This document shows positions 47,827 through 55,822 of a stretch of DNA of 57,808 nt, in pieces. Within the stretch, counting starts at the first letter, position 1. Every line of letters starts with the position of its first letter. The translations under genes and the position numbers were made by a program. Source of the stretch: Gemmataceae bacterium (GTDB lineage: Bacteria; Planctomycetota; Planctomycetia; Gemmatales; Gemmataceae); contig JAKEET010000190.1 of assembly GCA_022616435.1 (NCBI GenBank), positions 1 to 57,808 of the forward strand, read 5' to 3'. The notes below the pieces were generated by a model. It was not told the origin of the DNA. It made no database searches and saw only the letters and a list, made by a program, of their open reading frames with translations.

Positions 47827-49407
47827 ATGTCCCTTTCAGCAAAGACTGTCGCGGTACGTCTTCCGAGCTCCGGCGACACGCGCCGCAACCTGCGGCGGCT
47901 GTTCCCGGCGAGCTTCGCCAGCCTGTTCTTCCACGGGGCGATGATGACCCTGTTCGTCCTGCTGTCGTCCCCCGGCCAGGCGGAGATCCCCGTCGAGCCG
48001 GCCATGATCCAGTCGGTGATCGGCACCGAAACGCAGACCTATGATCCCGCCAGGGACGATCCGTTCCTGTCCACCGTTCGCAACGACTACAGCAAGGAAC
48101 GGCACCAGGATCCGGTCGCGGACGTGCCGCGGAAAGACGAAGTCACCATTCCCGGCCAGGCCGATCCGCTCGACAACGTCGGCCTGAAGGGCGGCGCGCT
48201 GGACGGCGTGCTCCGCGATCTCGGCCAGCAATTCGGGATGACGAAGTTCGGCAGCGGCCTGGCCGGCGCCATCGACGGCCCCAATCCCAACTCCGACAAG
48301 CTGCTGCCGCCCGGCGGCGTGATCTTCGGCGGCCACAATCGCGACTATTTCAAGGTCATCCGCGGCAGCGCGGCCACGCGCAGCTTCCTGCTGGAAAAGG
48401 GCGGCGGCACCGGCGCTTCGGAGGCCGCCGTCGCCAAGGGCTTGCAATGGCTGGCGCGGAACCAGGCGGCCGACGGCAGCTGGCGGCTCGACGGCAACTT
48501 CCCCGACAAGGGGAGTCAGAACGACGTCGCCGGCGCCGCCTTCGGCCTGTTGCCGTTCCTGGGCGCCGGCAAGACGCACAAGAGCGCCAAGGACAATCCC
48601 TACGACAAGCCGATCGAGAAGGCACTGAAGTACCTGATCGACAAGCAAGACCGACGAACCGGCAACTTCGGCGGCGGCATGTACGGCCACGGCCTGGCGA
48701 CGATCGCCATCTGCGAGGCGTATGGACTGACGCAGGATCCGTTGCTGCGGCGTCCGGCGGCGCTGGCCATCAAGTTCATCGTGGCCGCGCAGCACGACGG
48801 CGGCGGCTGGCGCTACGCGCCCAACCAGGCCGGCGACACGTCGGTCACCGGCTGGCACATCATGGCCCTCAAGAGCGCCGAGATGGCGGGCCTCGACGTT
48901 CCCGAAATCACCATGAAGAAGGCGCAGCGCTACCTCGACGGCTGCGTCAGCCCGGTCGACGAGGGTTACGGCTACGTCGGCATCGGCTCGCGGCCGACGA
49001 CCACCGCAGTGGGCTTGCTGTGCCGGCAGTATCTGCAGTCATGGGGCCCACAGAACATCCGGCTCATCAAGGCCATCGACCTGCACTTGAAGCCGAACGC
49101 GCCGGCCGCGAAGCGCGACATCTATTACTACTACTACGCCACCCAGGTCATGCGCCACTTCGGCGGCGAGGCGTGGAGGAACTGGAACGAGAAGATGCGC
49201 GACACCCTGGTGAAGACGCAAGACGACAACCCGAAAGGCCCGCAGTTTGGCAGCTGGCCGGCGGCCGGCGACCCGCACGCAAGCTCCGGCGGCCGGCTGA
49301 TGGTGACCAGCCTGAGCCTGCTGACCCTGGAAGTCTACTATCGCCATCTGCCGCTGTACTACCGCGACATGGGGGCGCCGGACGGGATGAAGAAGAAGGG
49401 AACCTGA
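47827..49407 (+). CDS. TonB-anchor-like membrane protein with toroid domain (copy 2)
   Basis: This 526-residue protein is a close paralog of the gene at 45819 over the toroid (GASEAAVAKGLQWLARNQ, NFGGGMYGHGLATIAICEAY, SSGGRLMVTSLSLLTLEVYY). The N-terminal 190 residues have diverged. Its anchor helix (SLFFHGAMMTLFVLLSS) has Ser32, His36 and Ser47, the same spacing as S16, H20 and S31 of E. coli TonB, and even keeps His-Gly-Ala and an Arg-Arg pair just before. Both paralogs share DPFL(S/T)T in the linker. The DxDD motif is missing. I start it at 47827; longer frames upstream only read through repeats. Its function is inferred to be an ExbB/ExbD-driven periplasmic element. Confidence 0.85.
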   Translation: MSLSAKTVAVRLPSSGDTRRNLRRLFPASFASLFFHGAMMTLFVLLSSPGQAEIPVEPAMIQSVIGTETQTYDPARDDPFLSTVRNDYSKERHQDPVADVPRKDEVTIPGQADPLDNVGLKGGALDGVLRDLGQQFGMTKFGSGLAGAIDGPNPNSDKLLPPGGVIFGGHNRDYFKVIRGSAATRSFLLEKGGGTGASEAAVAKGLQWLARNQAADGSWRLDGNFPDKGSQNDVAGAAFGLLPFLGAGKTHKSAKDNPYDKPIEKALKYLIDKQDRRTGNFGGGMYGHGLATIAICEAYGLTQDPLLRRPAALAIKFIVAAQHDGGGWRYAPNQAGDTSVTGWHIMALKSAEMAGLDVPEITMKKAQRYLDGCVSPVDEGYGYVGIGSRPTTTAVGLLCRQYLQSWGPQNIRLIKAIDLHLKPNAPAAKRDIYYYYYATQVMRHFGGEAWRNWNEKMRDTLVKTQDDNPKGPQFGSWPAAGDPHASSGGRLMVTSLSLLTLEVYYRHLPLYYRDMGAPDGMKKKGT

Positions 49408-49703
49408 TCGCGGCAGGGGAAAGGGTGGATCACTTACCTGGCACCCACCAATTCGGGCATCTCGGAGAATCGGCAGGCATATCTCGCTACCCGGAAAGAG
49501 CTTGCGGGGGGAGCTCGAGATGCCCAACAGCTTCGATCAATTCGGGCATCTCGGGAAGCATTGGGGTTTTTCGCACCTCACCCATCCGTCATGGCAGTCT
49601 TTCTCGGACACCGACCCTCGTATGGATGTTGTGTGTGTGTAGCGCAATGCAATCCAATTCTCCATATCCATATCCATGGCCCGTCGTTCACACAGGAGCG
49701 CAC
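49408..49703. other. Intergenic region with short direct repeats
   Basis: The 296-base gap holds a 17-base direct repeat CAATTCGGGCATCTCGG (49449-49465 and 49538-49554) with a partial inverted copy (CGAGATGCCC, near 49516-49525) between them, which could form alternative hairpins. A TG run (49629-49640) and ATATCC units (49663-49676) follow. The right edge carries AGGAG for the next gene. No gene or clear promoter is seen. Confidence 0.5.
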
Positions 49704-50987
49704 ATGATCTCCAGACGGACATTCGTCGGCGCCGTGGGCGCTGGCGCGATCGGCGCCAGCTCCGTTGGCACACCGGTCCAGGCAGGGCGACCCGCGGCCG
49801 CCGGCCGCAGGAAGCTGGCGGTCATCACCACCGAATGGCGTTACCGCTCGCATGCCTGGCACATGCCCGAACGTTTCCTGCACGGCTACCCGGTCGCCGG
49901 CCGATGGCATCGGCCTGCCATTGATCTCGTGTCGGCGTACGTCGATCAAACGCCCAAGAACGACCTGAGCCGCGGACGGGCCAAGGAGTTTGGCTTTCGC
50001 ATCTATCCGACCATCGCGGAGGCGCTCCGTTGCGGCGGCGACAAGCTCGCGGTGGACGCCGTGCTCATCATCGGCGAGCACGGCGACTATCCCCGCAACA
50101 AGCTCGGGCAAAAGCAGTATCCGCGCTACGAGTTCTTCCGGGCGGCGGCCGAGGTCTTCCAGAAGGACGGCCGATCGGTTCCGGTCTTCAATGACAAGCA
50201 CCTGTCGTGGCGTTGGGACTGGGCGCGGGAGATGGTGGACACGGCCCGCAAGCTGGGCTTCGCGTTCCTGGCGGGTTCGTCGCTGCCGGTGACCTGGCGC
50301 ATGCCCGCCCTGGATCTGCCGCACGGCGCCGAGGTCGAGGAGCTGATGTGCGTCGCCATGGGCGGCGTGGACAGCTATGATTTCCACGCCCTCGAAGTCA
50401 TCCAGTGCATGGCCGAGCGGCGCCGCGGAGGCGAACGAGGCGTCACGGCGGTGCAAGCGCTGCGGGGCGAGCCGGTCTGGAAGGCGATGCAAGCCGGGTC
50501 GTGGCGGACCGGCGGCTGGTCGCCGGAGCTGTTCGACGCCTGCCTGTGCCGCAGCCAGACGCTGGCCCAGCCGCCGACCTTCAGCCACCGCCGTCCGACC
50601 GCGAAGCAGATCCGCGAGTGGGTCAAGGACCCCGTCGCCTATCGCTTCGAATACGCCGACGGCGTGAAGGCGACGATGCTGCTCCTGAACGGGCTGGTCG
50701 GCGACTTCACGTTCGCCGCCCGCATCAAGAATCAGGCGGAGCCCCTTTCGACGCTGTTCTATCTGCCGCCCAATCCGAACGTCACGTACTCCGCGGCCCT
50801 GATGTCCAAGGCCGAGGAGATGTTCATGACGGGCAAGGCGCCGTACCCGATCGAGCGCACACTGCTCACGACCGGACTGGTCGCCGCCGGCATGGAGTCG
50901 CTGGGCACGGGGCAGCGACGGATCGAAACGCCGCACCTGGCGGTTCGCTATCAAGTGCCGCGGGCGTCCACGTTCTGGCAGAGTTGA
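49704..50987 (+). CDS. Tat-exported protein of unrecognised family (paralog of the gene at 25127)
   Basis: This 427-residue protein has a twin-arginine leader (ISRRTFVGAVGAGAIGASS) and then the same unrecognised family as the protein at 25127-26317. Shared blocks are AVDAVLIIGEHGDYP, RSVPVFNDKHLSW, LAGSSLPVTWRMPAL, YDFHALEVIQCMAERRRGGE, APYPIERTLLTTG and RRIETPHLAVRYQ. This copy is exported, while the other has no leader, so the two work in different compartments. AGGAG lies five bases before the ATG. A GDPD gene follows 18 bases after the stop and is probably co-transcribed. The conserved Cys, His, Glu and Arg residues (IQC-ERRRGGE) suggest an enzyme. Confidence 0.75.
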   Translation: MISRRTFVGAVGAGAIGASSVGTPVQAGRPAAAGRRKLAVITTEWRYRSHAWHMPERFLHGYPVAGRWHRPAIDLVSAYVDQTPKNDLSRGRAKEFGFRIYPTIAEALRCGGDKLAVDAVLIIGEHGDYPRNKLGQKQYPRYEFFRAAAEVFQKDGRSVPVFNDKHLSWRWDWAREMVDTARKLGFAFLAGSSLPVTWRMPALDLPHGAEVEELMCVAMGGVDSYDFHALEVIQCMAERRRGGERGVTAVQALRGEPVWKAMQAGSWRTGGWSPELFDACLCRSQTLAQPPTFSHRRPTAKQIREWVKDPVAYRFEYADGVKATMLLLNGLVGDFTFAARIKNQAEPLSTLFYLPPNPNVTYSAALMSKAEEMFMTGKAPYPIERTLLTTGLVAAGMESLGTGQRRIETPHLAVRYQVPRASTFWQS

Positions 50988-51005
50988 ACTTCCTTGGGGG
51001 AACAT

Positions 51006-51824
51006 ATGATGGTCCTGCGTGCAATGATCGTGGCGGGGCTGCTGCTGGTTGTCGTGAGCGGTGGGACGCCGGGGCAAGAGGCAAAGGTCCCGGCGCCGCC
51101 GCGGATCGTGGCCCATCGCGGCCTGTTCAAGCACGCGGCGGCCTTCAACGCATGCGTCTCGCTGCGTTGCGGCTTCGAGCTCGACATCCGCCGCAGCAAG
51201 GACGGCGACCTCGTTTGCATCCACGATGACGACGTCCGGCGCACGACAACAGGCGGCGGCAAGGTCAGCGGCTTCACGTTCGCGGAGCTGCGCAAGCTCG
51301 ACGCGGGCAGCTGGTTCGACCCCGCGTTCGCCGGCGAGCGCGTCCCGGCCCTGGCGGAGGTGTTCGGCCTGCTGAAGGACGCCAAGGCCGCCGCCGCGAC
51401 GATCATCGCCCTGGACATCAAGGTGGAAGACGACCATATGGCCGGCGACATCGTCAAGCTGGCCAAGCAGCACGGCCTCGGCCCGCGCCTGGCATGCATC
51501 GGCAACACGATCACCTCGCCGAATCTGCGCCGCCAGCTCCGCGCCGCCAGCCCGATGATCGGCGTCGCCGTGCTGGCCCAGACAGCCGATGATCTGGAAG
51601 CGGCCTTGACCGACAAGAACGCCGACTGGATCTACGTCCGCTTCGTGCCGACGCCCGAACAGTCGGCGCGAATCCACAGGCTTGGCAAGCGGATCTTCCT
51701 CTCAGGCCCGCTGGTCGCCGGCAACGAACCGGAGAACTGGCAGCGAGCCCGCCTGGCCCGGGTGGATGCCTTGCTGACCGACTACCCGCTGGCGTGCCGG
51801 GAGACGTGGCGGGAGGTGAAGTAG
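51006..51824 (+). CDS. Glycerophosphodiester phosphodiesterase-like protein, divergent
   Basis: This 272-residue exported protein has a signal peptide (AMIVAGLLLVVVSGGTPGQ) and the GDPD TIM barrel: RIVAHRGLFKHAAAF, then FELDIRRSKDGDLVCIHDDD, ALDIKVEDDHM and a C-terminal DALLTDYPL. Family members hydrolyse glycerophosphodiesters to glycerol 3-phosphate and an alcohol. Differences from typical members are the absence of the PENT motif after HRG and Asp for the Glu of the usual EIK. The catalytic His and the ELD/HD metal ligands remain. Start ATG at 51006, with a G-rich site six bases upstream. It follows the Tat protein closely. Confidence 0.8.
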   Translation: MMVLRAMIVAGLLLVVVSGGTPGQEAKVPAPPRIVAHRGLFKHAAAFNACVSLRCGFELDIRRSKDGDLVCIHDDDVRRTTTGGGKVSGFTFAELRKLDAGSWFDPAFAGERVPALAEVFGLLKDAKAAAATIIALDIKVEDDHMAGDIVKLAKQHGLGPRLACIGNTITSPNLRRQLRAASPMIGVAVLAQTADDLEAALTDKNADWIYVRFVPTPEQSARIHRLGKRIFLSGPLVAGNEPENWQRARLARVDALLTDYPLACRETWREVK

Positions 51825-51930
51825 GCCGGTTATGGATGGAGACCGTGGTCCGGCCGCCGGCATGGGCAACGGCGGACAAGGGGCTGACGATGAATCAACC
51901 GGATTCCGGCGCCAACTCTTACACCAGCGG

Positions 51931-51960
51931 TTGCGAATCGGCCACGGCGAAGGTTAGAAT
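51931..51960 (+). promoter_or_regulatory. Candidate promoter for the second Uma2 gene
   Basis: TTGCGA (51931-51936), an 18-base spacer and TAGAAT (51955-51960, 5/6) lie just before the strong ribosome binding site GGAGGAG and the ATG at 51977. The start would be near 51967. Confidence 0.4.
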
Positions 51961-51976
51961 GCAGCCGGAGGAGAAC

Positions 51977-52666
51977 ATGGCGACCGTCGAACAAGAAGTG
52001 CCGCCCCTGAAGCCTGGACTCCGGTTGACGCGCCAGGAATTCTTGCGCCGCTGGGAGCTGCATCCCGAGATCACCAAGGCGGAGTTGCTCGGGGGAGTTG
52101 TCTATATGCCGTCGCCGGTATCGGTCGAGCATGGCAGCGGGGAAGGACACGTCGGTCTGTGGATCGGGACCTATTGGGTCGCCACCGCCGGCACGGAATT
52201 CGGACACAACACCACGTCCATGATGCGCGAAGACACTCCCCAGGCGGACGTCCACCTGCGCATCGTGCGGGAATGCGGCGGCGCGTCATGGGTGGAAGGC
52301 AAGTTTCTGCACGGCGCGCCCGAGCTGATTGCCGAAGTCTGCCTCACCAGCGCCGACTACGATCTGCACGTCAAGTACGACCTCTACGAAGCGGCGGGCG
52401 TTCAAGAATATGTCGCCGTTCTCTTGGAGCGACAAGAGATCTGCTGGCATGCCCTTGTCGACGGTCGCTACGAGCTCTTGCCGCCCGACGCCGACGGAGT
52501 TTGGCGTTCGCGTGTCTTTCCCGGCTTGTGGCTCGACGGCCCGGCCTTTCTGCGCCGCGATTTGGCGACGGTGCTCGCGAAGCTGCGCGAGGGCATGCAA
52601 ACGCCGGAACACGCAGCATTTGTCCAGCGGCTGGCCGAACGCCGCGCGGAGATCCAAGGGCGTTAG
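51977..52666 (+). CDS. Uma2-family (DUF820) PD-(D/E)XK nuclease-like protein
   Basis: This 229-residue protein is a second Uma2 member, distinct from the one at 19954. Visible landmarks are LRLTRQEFLRRWELHPEITK, KAELLGGVVYMPSPVSVEHG, PQADVHLRI, and HGAPELIAEVCLTSADYDLH, where PELIAEV is the PD/ExE core. VKYDLYEAAGVQEYVAV is the conserved helix that follows. I choose the ATG at 51977 because GGAGGAG lies just upstream; another ATG six codons earlier is possible. It is a single gene, convergent with the FKBP gene. Enzymatic role unproven. Confidence 0.88.
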   Translation: MATVEQEVPPLKPGLRLTRQEFLRRWELHPEITKAELLGGVVYMPSPVSVEHGSGEGHVGLWIGTYWVATAGTEFGHNTTSMMREDTPQADVHLRIVRECGGASWVEGKFLHGAPELIAEVCLTSADYDLHVKYDLYEAAGVQEYVAVLLERQEICWHALVDGRYELLPPDADGVWRSRVFPGLWLDGPAFLRRDLATVLAKLREGMQTPEHAAFVQRLAERRAEIQGR

Positions 52667-52693
52667 GCGCAATCGTGAATCCGCCGGTCACCG

Positions 52694-53032
52694 TCATTTC
52701 CGGAGCTCCAGCAGCTCGACCTCGAAGATCAGTTGCGCGTTGGGCGGAATCTCGGGCGGCGCGCCCCGGCTGCCGTAGCCGAGCGCGGCGGGGATCCACA
52801 GCTTCCGCTTGCCGCCGACCATCATGCCGGCGACGCCCTCGTCCCAGCCCGCGATGACCTCGCCGGCGCCGAGCTTGAACGAGAAGGGCTCGCCGCCCAC
52901 GCTGCTGTCGAATTGCTTGCCATCCTTCAACCAGCCGGTGTAGTGGACCACGACCGTGTCGCCGGACGCCGCCAGATCGCCGGCGCCCTTCTTCAGGTCG
53001 TGGTACTCCAGTCCCGATCGGGTCGTATACAT
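52694..53032 (-). CDS. FKBP-type peptidyl-prolyl cis-trans isomerase
   Basis: This 112-residue protein is a single FKBP domain with no signal peptide, so it is cytoplasmic. Motifs are [55 protein letters not shown] and [14 protein letters not shown]; the Tyr, Phe, Asp, Val-Ile and Trp of the active pocket are all present. It should catalyse proline isomerisation during folding. AGGAG lies six bases before the ATG. It follows the M24 peptidase gene by 46 bases on the same strand and may be co-transcribed. Confidence 0.95.
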   Translation of the reverse strand: MYTTRSGLEYHDLKKGAGDLAASGDTVVVHYTGWLKDGKQFDSSVGGEPFSFKLGAGEVIAGWDEGVAGMMVGGKRKLWIPAALGYGSRGAPPEIPPNAQLIFEVELLELRK

Positions 53033-53078
53033 TGGGTTCTCCTGTGATCATCCCGTTTCGTCAAAGATCTGTGTTGCA

Positions 53079-54260
53079 TCACACCAGCGCCGCAACTTCC
53101 GTCTGCGGCTCGCCGCCCGTCACGTGTACCGTGCCGTCCTTGTCCACGAACACGTCCACCTCGCTGCGAACGCCGAACTCCGGCAGGTAAATGCCCGGTT
53201 CAATCGAGAAGCACGTCCGCCGCATGACCCGCCGTTCCTCGCGCGTCTCCAGGCCGTCCATGTTGGCGCCGTTGCCGTGGACCTCCTGGCCGATCGAATG
53301 CCCGGTGCGGTGGCAGAAGTATGCACCATAACCCGCCTGGTCGATCACGTCGCGGGTTGCCTTGTCCACCTCCCAGCCCAGCAGCGTGTCGCCGGCCGCG
53401 AACGCGGACTTCACCCTGGCGATGCCCGCGTCGCGCGCGCGCCGGACCACGTCGAACACCTCGCGGATCTTCGGCGGCACGTCGCGGCCCACGAAGGCCA
53501 CGCGCGTCAAGTCGCTGTACACTGCCCGCGGCCGATCGCACTTGGCCCACAGGTCGATGAGCACGAAGTCGTTGGCGCGGATGACGGCGTCCTGGCCCTT
53601 CACCGGCCCGTAGTGCGGATCGCCGCTGTGGGGGCCGACCGCGCAGATCGGCGGATGGTCGCAGGTCAGGTTGTTCTTCTTGAAGTGGTCGAGGATCGTT
53701 TGCTGGACGTCGGTCTCGCGGATGGCCTTGCCGGCGCGGACGCCGGCGGCGATGAACCCGAACGCCACGTCAAACGCCGAACGCGTGTGCCGGGCCGCCT
53801 CCAGGTGCATGGCCCATTGATCGTCGTCCCAGCAGGCCTCGAACAGCTGGACGAGGTCGCCGGAGGGTACGACGGCGGCGCCGAACGAACGCACCAATTC
53901 GATGGTGCCGGCGTCGACGCGCGAAACATAGGGGTTGGCGTTGCGCGGCACGTATTCCATGGCGATGCGGCGGGCGCCCTGGACGAGGGCGCCGACGCCG
54001 GCCTCCAGCTCCTGCCAGCGCAGGTACTGCTGCCGCGGCCCCGGGAGAAAGTCGAGGGCGTGGGGCTCGATCTGGTGGACCAGCTTGCGCGGCTCGCCCA
54101 GGGCCGGCACGTAGTAGAACCAGCGCCGCGACAGGAAGGTGTCGGCCGGCAAGCCGACGACGCGGCGGGCCAGCACGTTGAGTCCGCGGAAATCGTAGAG
54201 CAGCCAGCCGTCGAGCTGCTGGTCGCGAAGGGCGGCCTGGACGGCGCCGAGGTCGAACAT
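53079..54260 (-). CDS. M24-family aminopeptidase (Xaa-Pro peptidase-like)
   Basis: This 393-residue protein has the creatinase N-terminal domain (1-150) followed by the pita-bread M24 domain. The five metal ligands are visible: Asp in VLIDLWAK, Asp in YSDLTRVAF, His in RTGHSIGQEVHG, Glu in CFSIEPGIYLP and Glu in VRSEVDVFVD. It should remove an N-terminal residue next to proline, or act on a related small substrate. AAGGAG lies six bases before the ATG. It is divergent from the gene at 54384 and upstream of the FKBP gene; pairing with a prolyl isomerase fits proline-directed processing (inference). Confidence 0.92.
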   Translation of the reverse strand: MFDLGAVQAALRDQQLDGWLLYDFRGLNVLARRVVGLPADTFLSRRWFYYVPALGEPRKLVHQIEPHALDFLPGPRQQYLRWQELEAGVGALVQGARRIAMEYVPRNANPYVSRVDAGTIELVRSFGAAVVPSGDLVQLFEACWDDDQWAMHLEAARHTRSAFDVAFGFIAAGVRAGKAIRETDVQQTILDHFKKNNLTCDHPPICAVGPHSGDPHYGPVKGQDAVIRANDFVLIDLWAKCDRPRAVYSDLTRVAFVGRDVPPKIREVFDVVRRARDAGIARVKSAFAAGDTLLGWEVDKATRDVIDQAGYGAYFCHRTGHSIGQEVHGNGANMDGLETREERRVMRRTCFSIEPGIYLPEFGVRSEVDVFVDKDGTVHVTGGEPQTEVAALV

Positions 54261-54285
54261 GGCGGCTCCTTGGTGGTCGAAATAC

Positions 54286-54315
54286 TTGACACGCGCCCGC
54301 GATCTAGGTTAGTTT
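54286..54315 (+). promoter_or_regulatory. Candidate sigma70 promoter for the gene at 54384
   Basis: A perfect TTGACA (54286-54291), an 18-base spacer and TAGTTT (54310-54315; T, A and final T conserved) lie about 62 bases before the expected start at 54384. Confidence 0.45.
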
Positions 54316-54383
54316 CAATTGTAGGCAGCCGTATCGTCCAGGCACGTCGGTGGTCCTCGAATCCCATCTGGTTGGAGTCTCCG

Positions 54384-55700
54384 ATGCAACAAGTCCGTTG
54401 GTCTCGTGGCGGGCATTTCGGCCTGGCCGTGGCCGCTTTGTCCGTGGTCGCCTTGTTGACGTCCCTGAGCGGAGCGCCCGGTCAACAGCTCAGCCGGGGT
54501 GAAGATGAGCTGGCTTTCCGAGGAATGTCGTTTACCTTTCGCGAGAAAACGCTGGCCGGTCACGAATCGGCGAGCGAGCAGACCCTGGAGCTGGCGTCGC
54601 GCTACTACGTGCTGCGGGTCACCAGCGTGGAAGCGCTCGCCGACATCCCTAAGCGCATGCACGGTGTTCACATGGAATTCGAGGTGATGGCCAAGAACGT
54701 CGCCAAGAACTTCAACACGAACCGCGAGATCGTCCGCAAATTCACGCCGCACATGCTCAAGCGCTTCAAGGAGGTGTTCGCCCTGGACTTCAAGTCGAAC
54801 AGCCTGGCAATTGTCAACGGCGCGCTGCTCTTGCCGCACTTCGCCAAGTTCCGGCACGATGACGTCGGCGACTACCTGGCCGAGTTGATCGCCGACGAGA
54901 AGACCCACGACGCCATTCGCGTGCACGCCGCCGACGGCATGCTGGAATACTTCCCGATCAAGGCCTTCACCAAGTTCTCCAGTCAGTCCGACAAGGCGAT
55001 CCAGGAGCGCAAGACCCGCGACGCCAGGCGGGTCGACGCCCTGCTCAAGTTCGTCAACCGGCCGATGCCGCCCGTTGCCGACGCGGAGCAGTTCGAGGCG
55101 CTCCGCTTCGTGCGCCGCAAAGCGGTGATCGCCCTGGCGGCCACCGGCGTCCCGGCCGTCACCGCCTACAAGGGGAAGCTGGAAGGGCCGGTGGCCGGCG
55201 GCCTGATCAAGATCCTGTCCAAGAAGGTGCAGCCGCCGCCGTCCCTCTCCGAGCGCCTGGAGGCGGCGATCGGCGTGTGTTACTTCACGAAGTACGTCGA
55301 GGAGTACGATCCGAAGATCGGCCTGTTTCTGGTCGGCGAGGCGCTCGACGACATCTTCGCCGAGTATCAGCGGGACTTCGCCAATATCGCTCAAAAGCCC
55401 AAGGATCGCAAACCCACCTACCTGCCCTGGAAGATCCAGAGCAAGCGGCTGGAACACGCCATGAAGGAGCTCATGGACAACACGCGTGGCACGCCGGTGG
55501 CCGCCGACGCCCAGACCCTGGCGAACATGGCCCTGCCGATGCTCAACGCGATCGGCCGCAGCGAACAGCTGGAGCGGACACTCGACTTCCAAGCGGCGGT
55601 GCGGAAAATGCGGCCCAAGGGGAAGACGCTCTTCAAGAATGAAAAAGGCTCGATGCTGGACGTGGATTGGGAGGCAGCCGCGCCGGCGCCCGAGAAGTGA
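54384..55700 (+). CDS. Exported protein of unknown function, helical repeat-like
   Basis: This 438-residue protein has a signal peptide (GLAVAALSVVALLTSLSGAPGQ) and no other membrane segment. The body is largely helical (HMLKRFKEVFALDF, YLAELIADEKTHDAIRVHAA, ARRVDALLKFVNRPM, EALRFVRRKAVIALAATGVP), with a HEAT/ARM-like spacing. I recognise no family. The end (GKTLFKNEKGSMLDVDWEAA) is Lys-rich. GGAG lies seven bases before the ATG. Its neighbours are an M24 peptidase (divergent) and a HAD phosphatase, and neither indicates a role. A periplasmic scaffold is possible (inference). Confidence 0.7.
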   Translation: MQQVRWSRGGHFGLAVAALSVVALLTSLSGAPGQQLSRGEDELAFRGMSFTFREKTLAGHESASEQTLELASRYYVLRVTSVEALADIPKRMHGVHMEFEVMAKNVAKNFNTNREIVRKFTPHMLKRFKEVFALDFKSNSLAIVNGALLLPHFAKFRHDDVGDYLAELIADEKTHDAIRVHAADGMLEYFPIKAFTKFSSQSDKAIQERKTRDARRVDALLKFVNRPMPPVADAEQFEALRFVRRKAVIALAATGVPAVTAYKGKLEGPVAGGLIKILSKKVQPPPSLSERLEAAIGVCYFTKYVEEYDPKIGLFLVGEALDDIFAEYQRDFANIAQKPKDRKPTYLPWKIQSKRLEHAMKELMDNTRGTPVAADAQTLANMALPMLNAIGRSEQLERTLDFQAAVRKMRPKGKTLFKNEKGSMLDVDWEAAAPAPEK

Positions 55701-55810
55701 TGCGCGGCGCCGCGGCGTGAGTCGCCGGCACGAAGGAAGATGAGTCTTCATCTTCCTCCTTCTCTAATCTTGTGGCTCGCGATGCTGGCTGCTTCCGATG
55801 GCGCGCTTGA

Positions 55811-55816
55811 TACAAT
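55811..55816 (+). promoter_or_regulatory. Candidate -10 box (TACAAT) giving a leaderless HAD transcript
   Basis: TACAAT ends six bases before the ATG at 55823, and no Shine-Dalgarno is present. This is the same geometry as the box before the UvrA-like gene. No clear -35 is seen. Confidence 0.35.
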
Positions 55817-55822
55817 GCCCCA

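Noticed and set aside
45819..49407. Squalene-hopene cyclases for hopanoid synthesis
   Set aside because: No DxDD motif, an N-terminal membrane anchor and an ExbB/ExbD context. No other hopanoid or isoprenoid genes nearby.
48447..50987. One very long protein from toroid 2 through the Tat protein
   Set aside because: The first part is an out-of-frame reading of toroid 2. A twin-arginine leader with a good ribosome binding site places the real start at 49704.
52956..55700. 914-residue frame opposite the M24 peptidase continuing into the gene at 54384
   Set aside because: The upstream part is antisense to a clear peptidase. A promoter, ribosome binding site and signal peptide mark the start at 54384.
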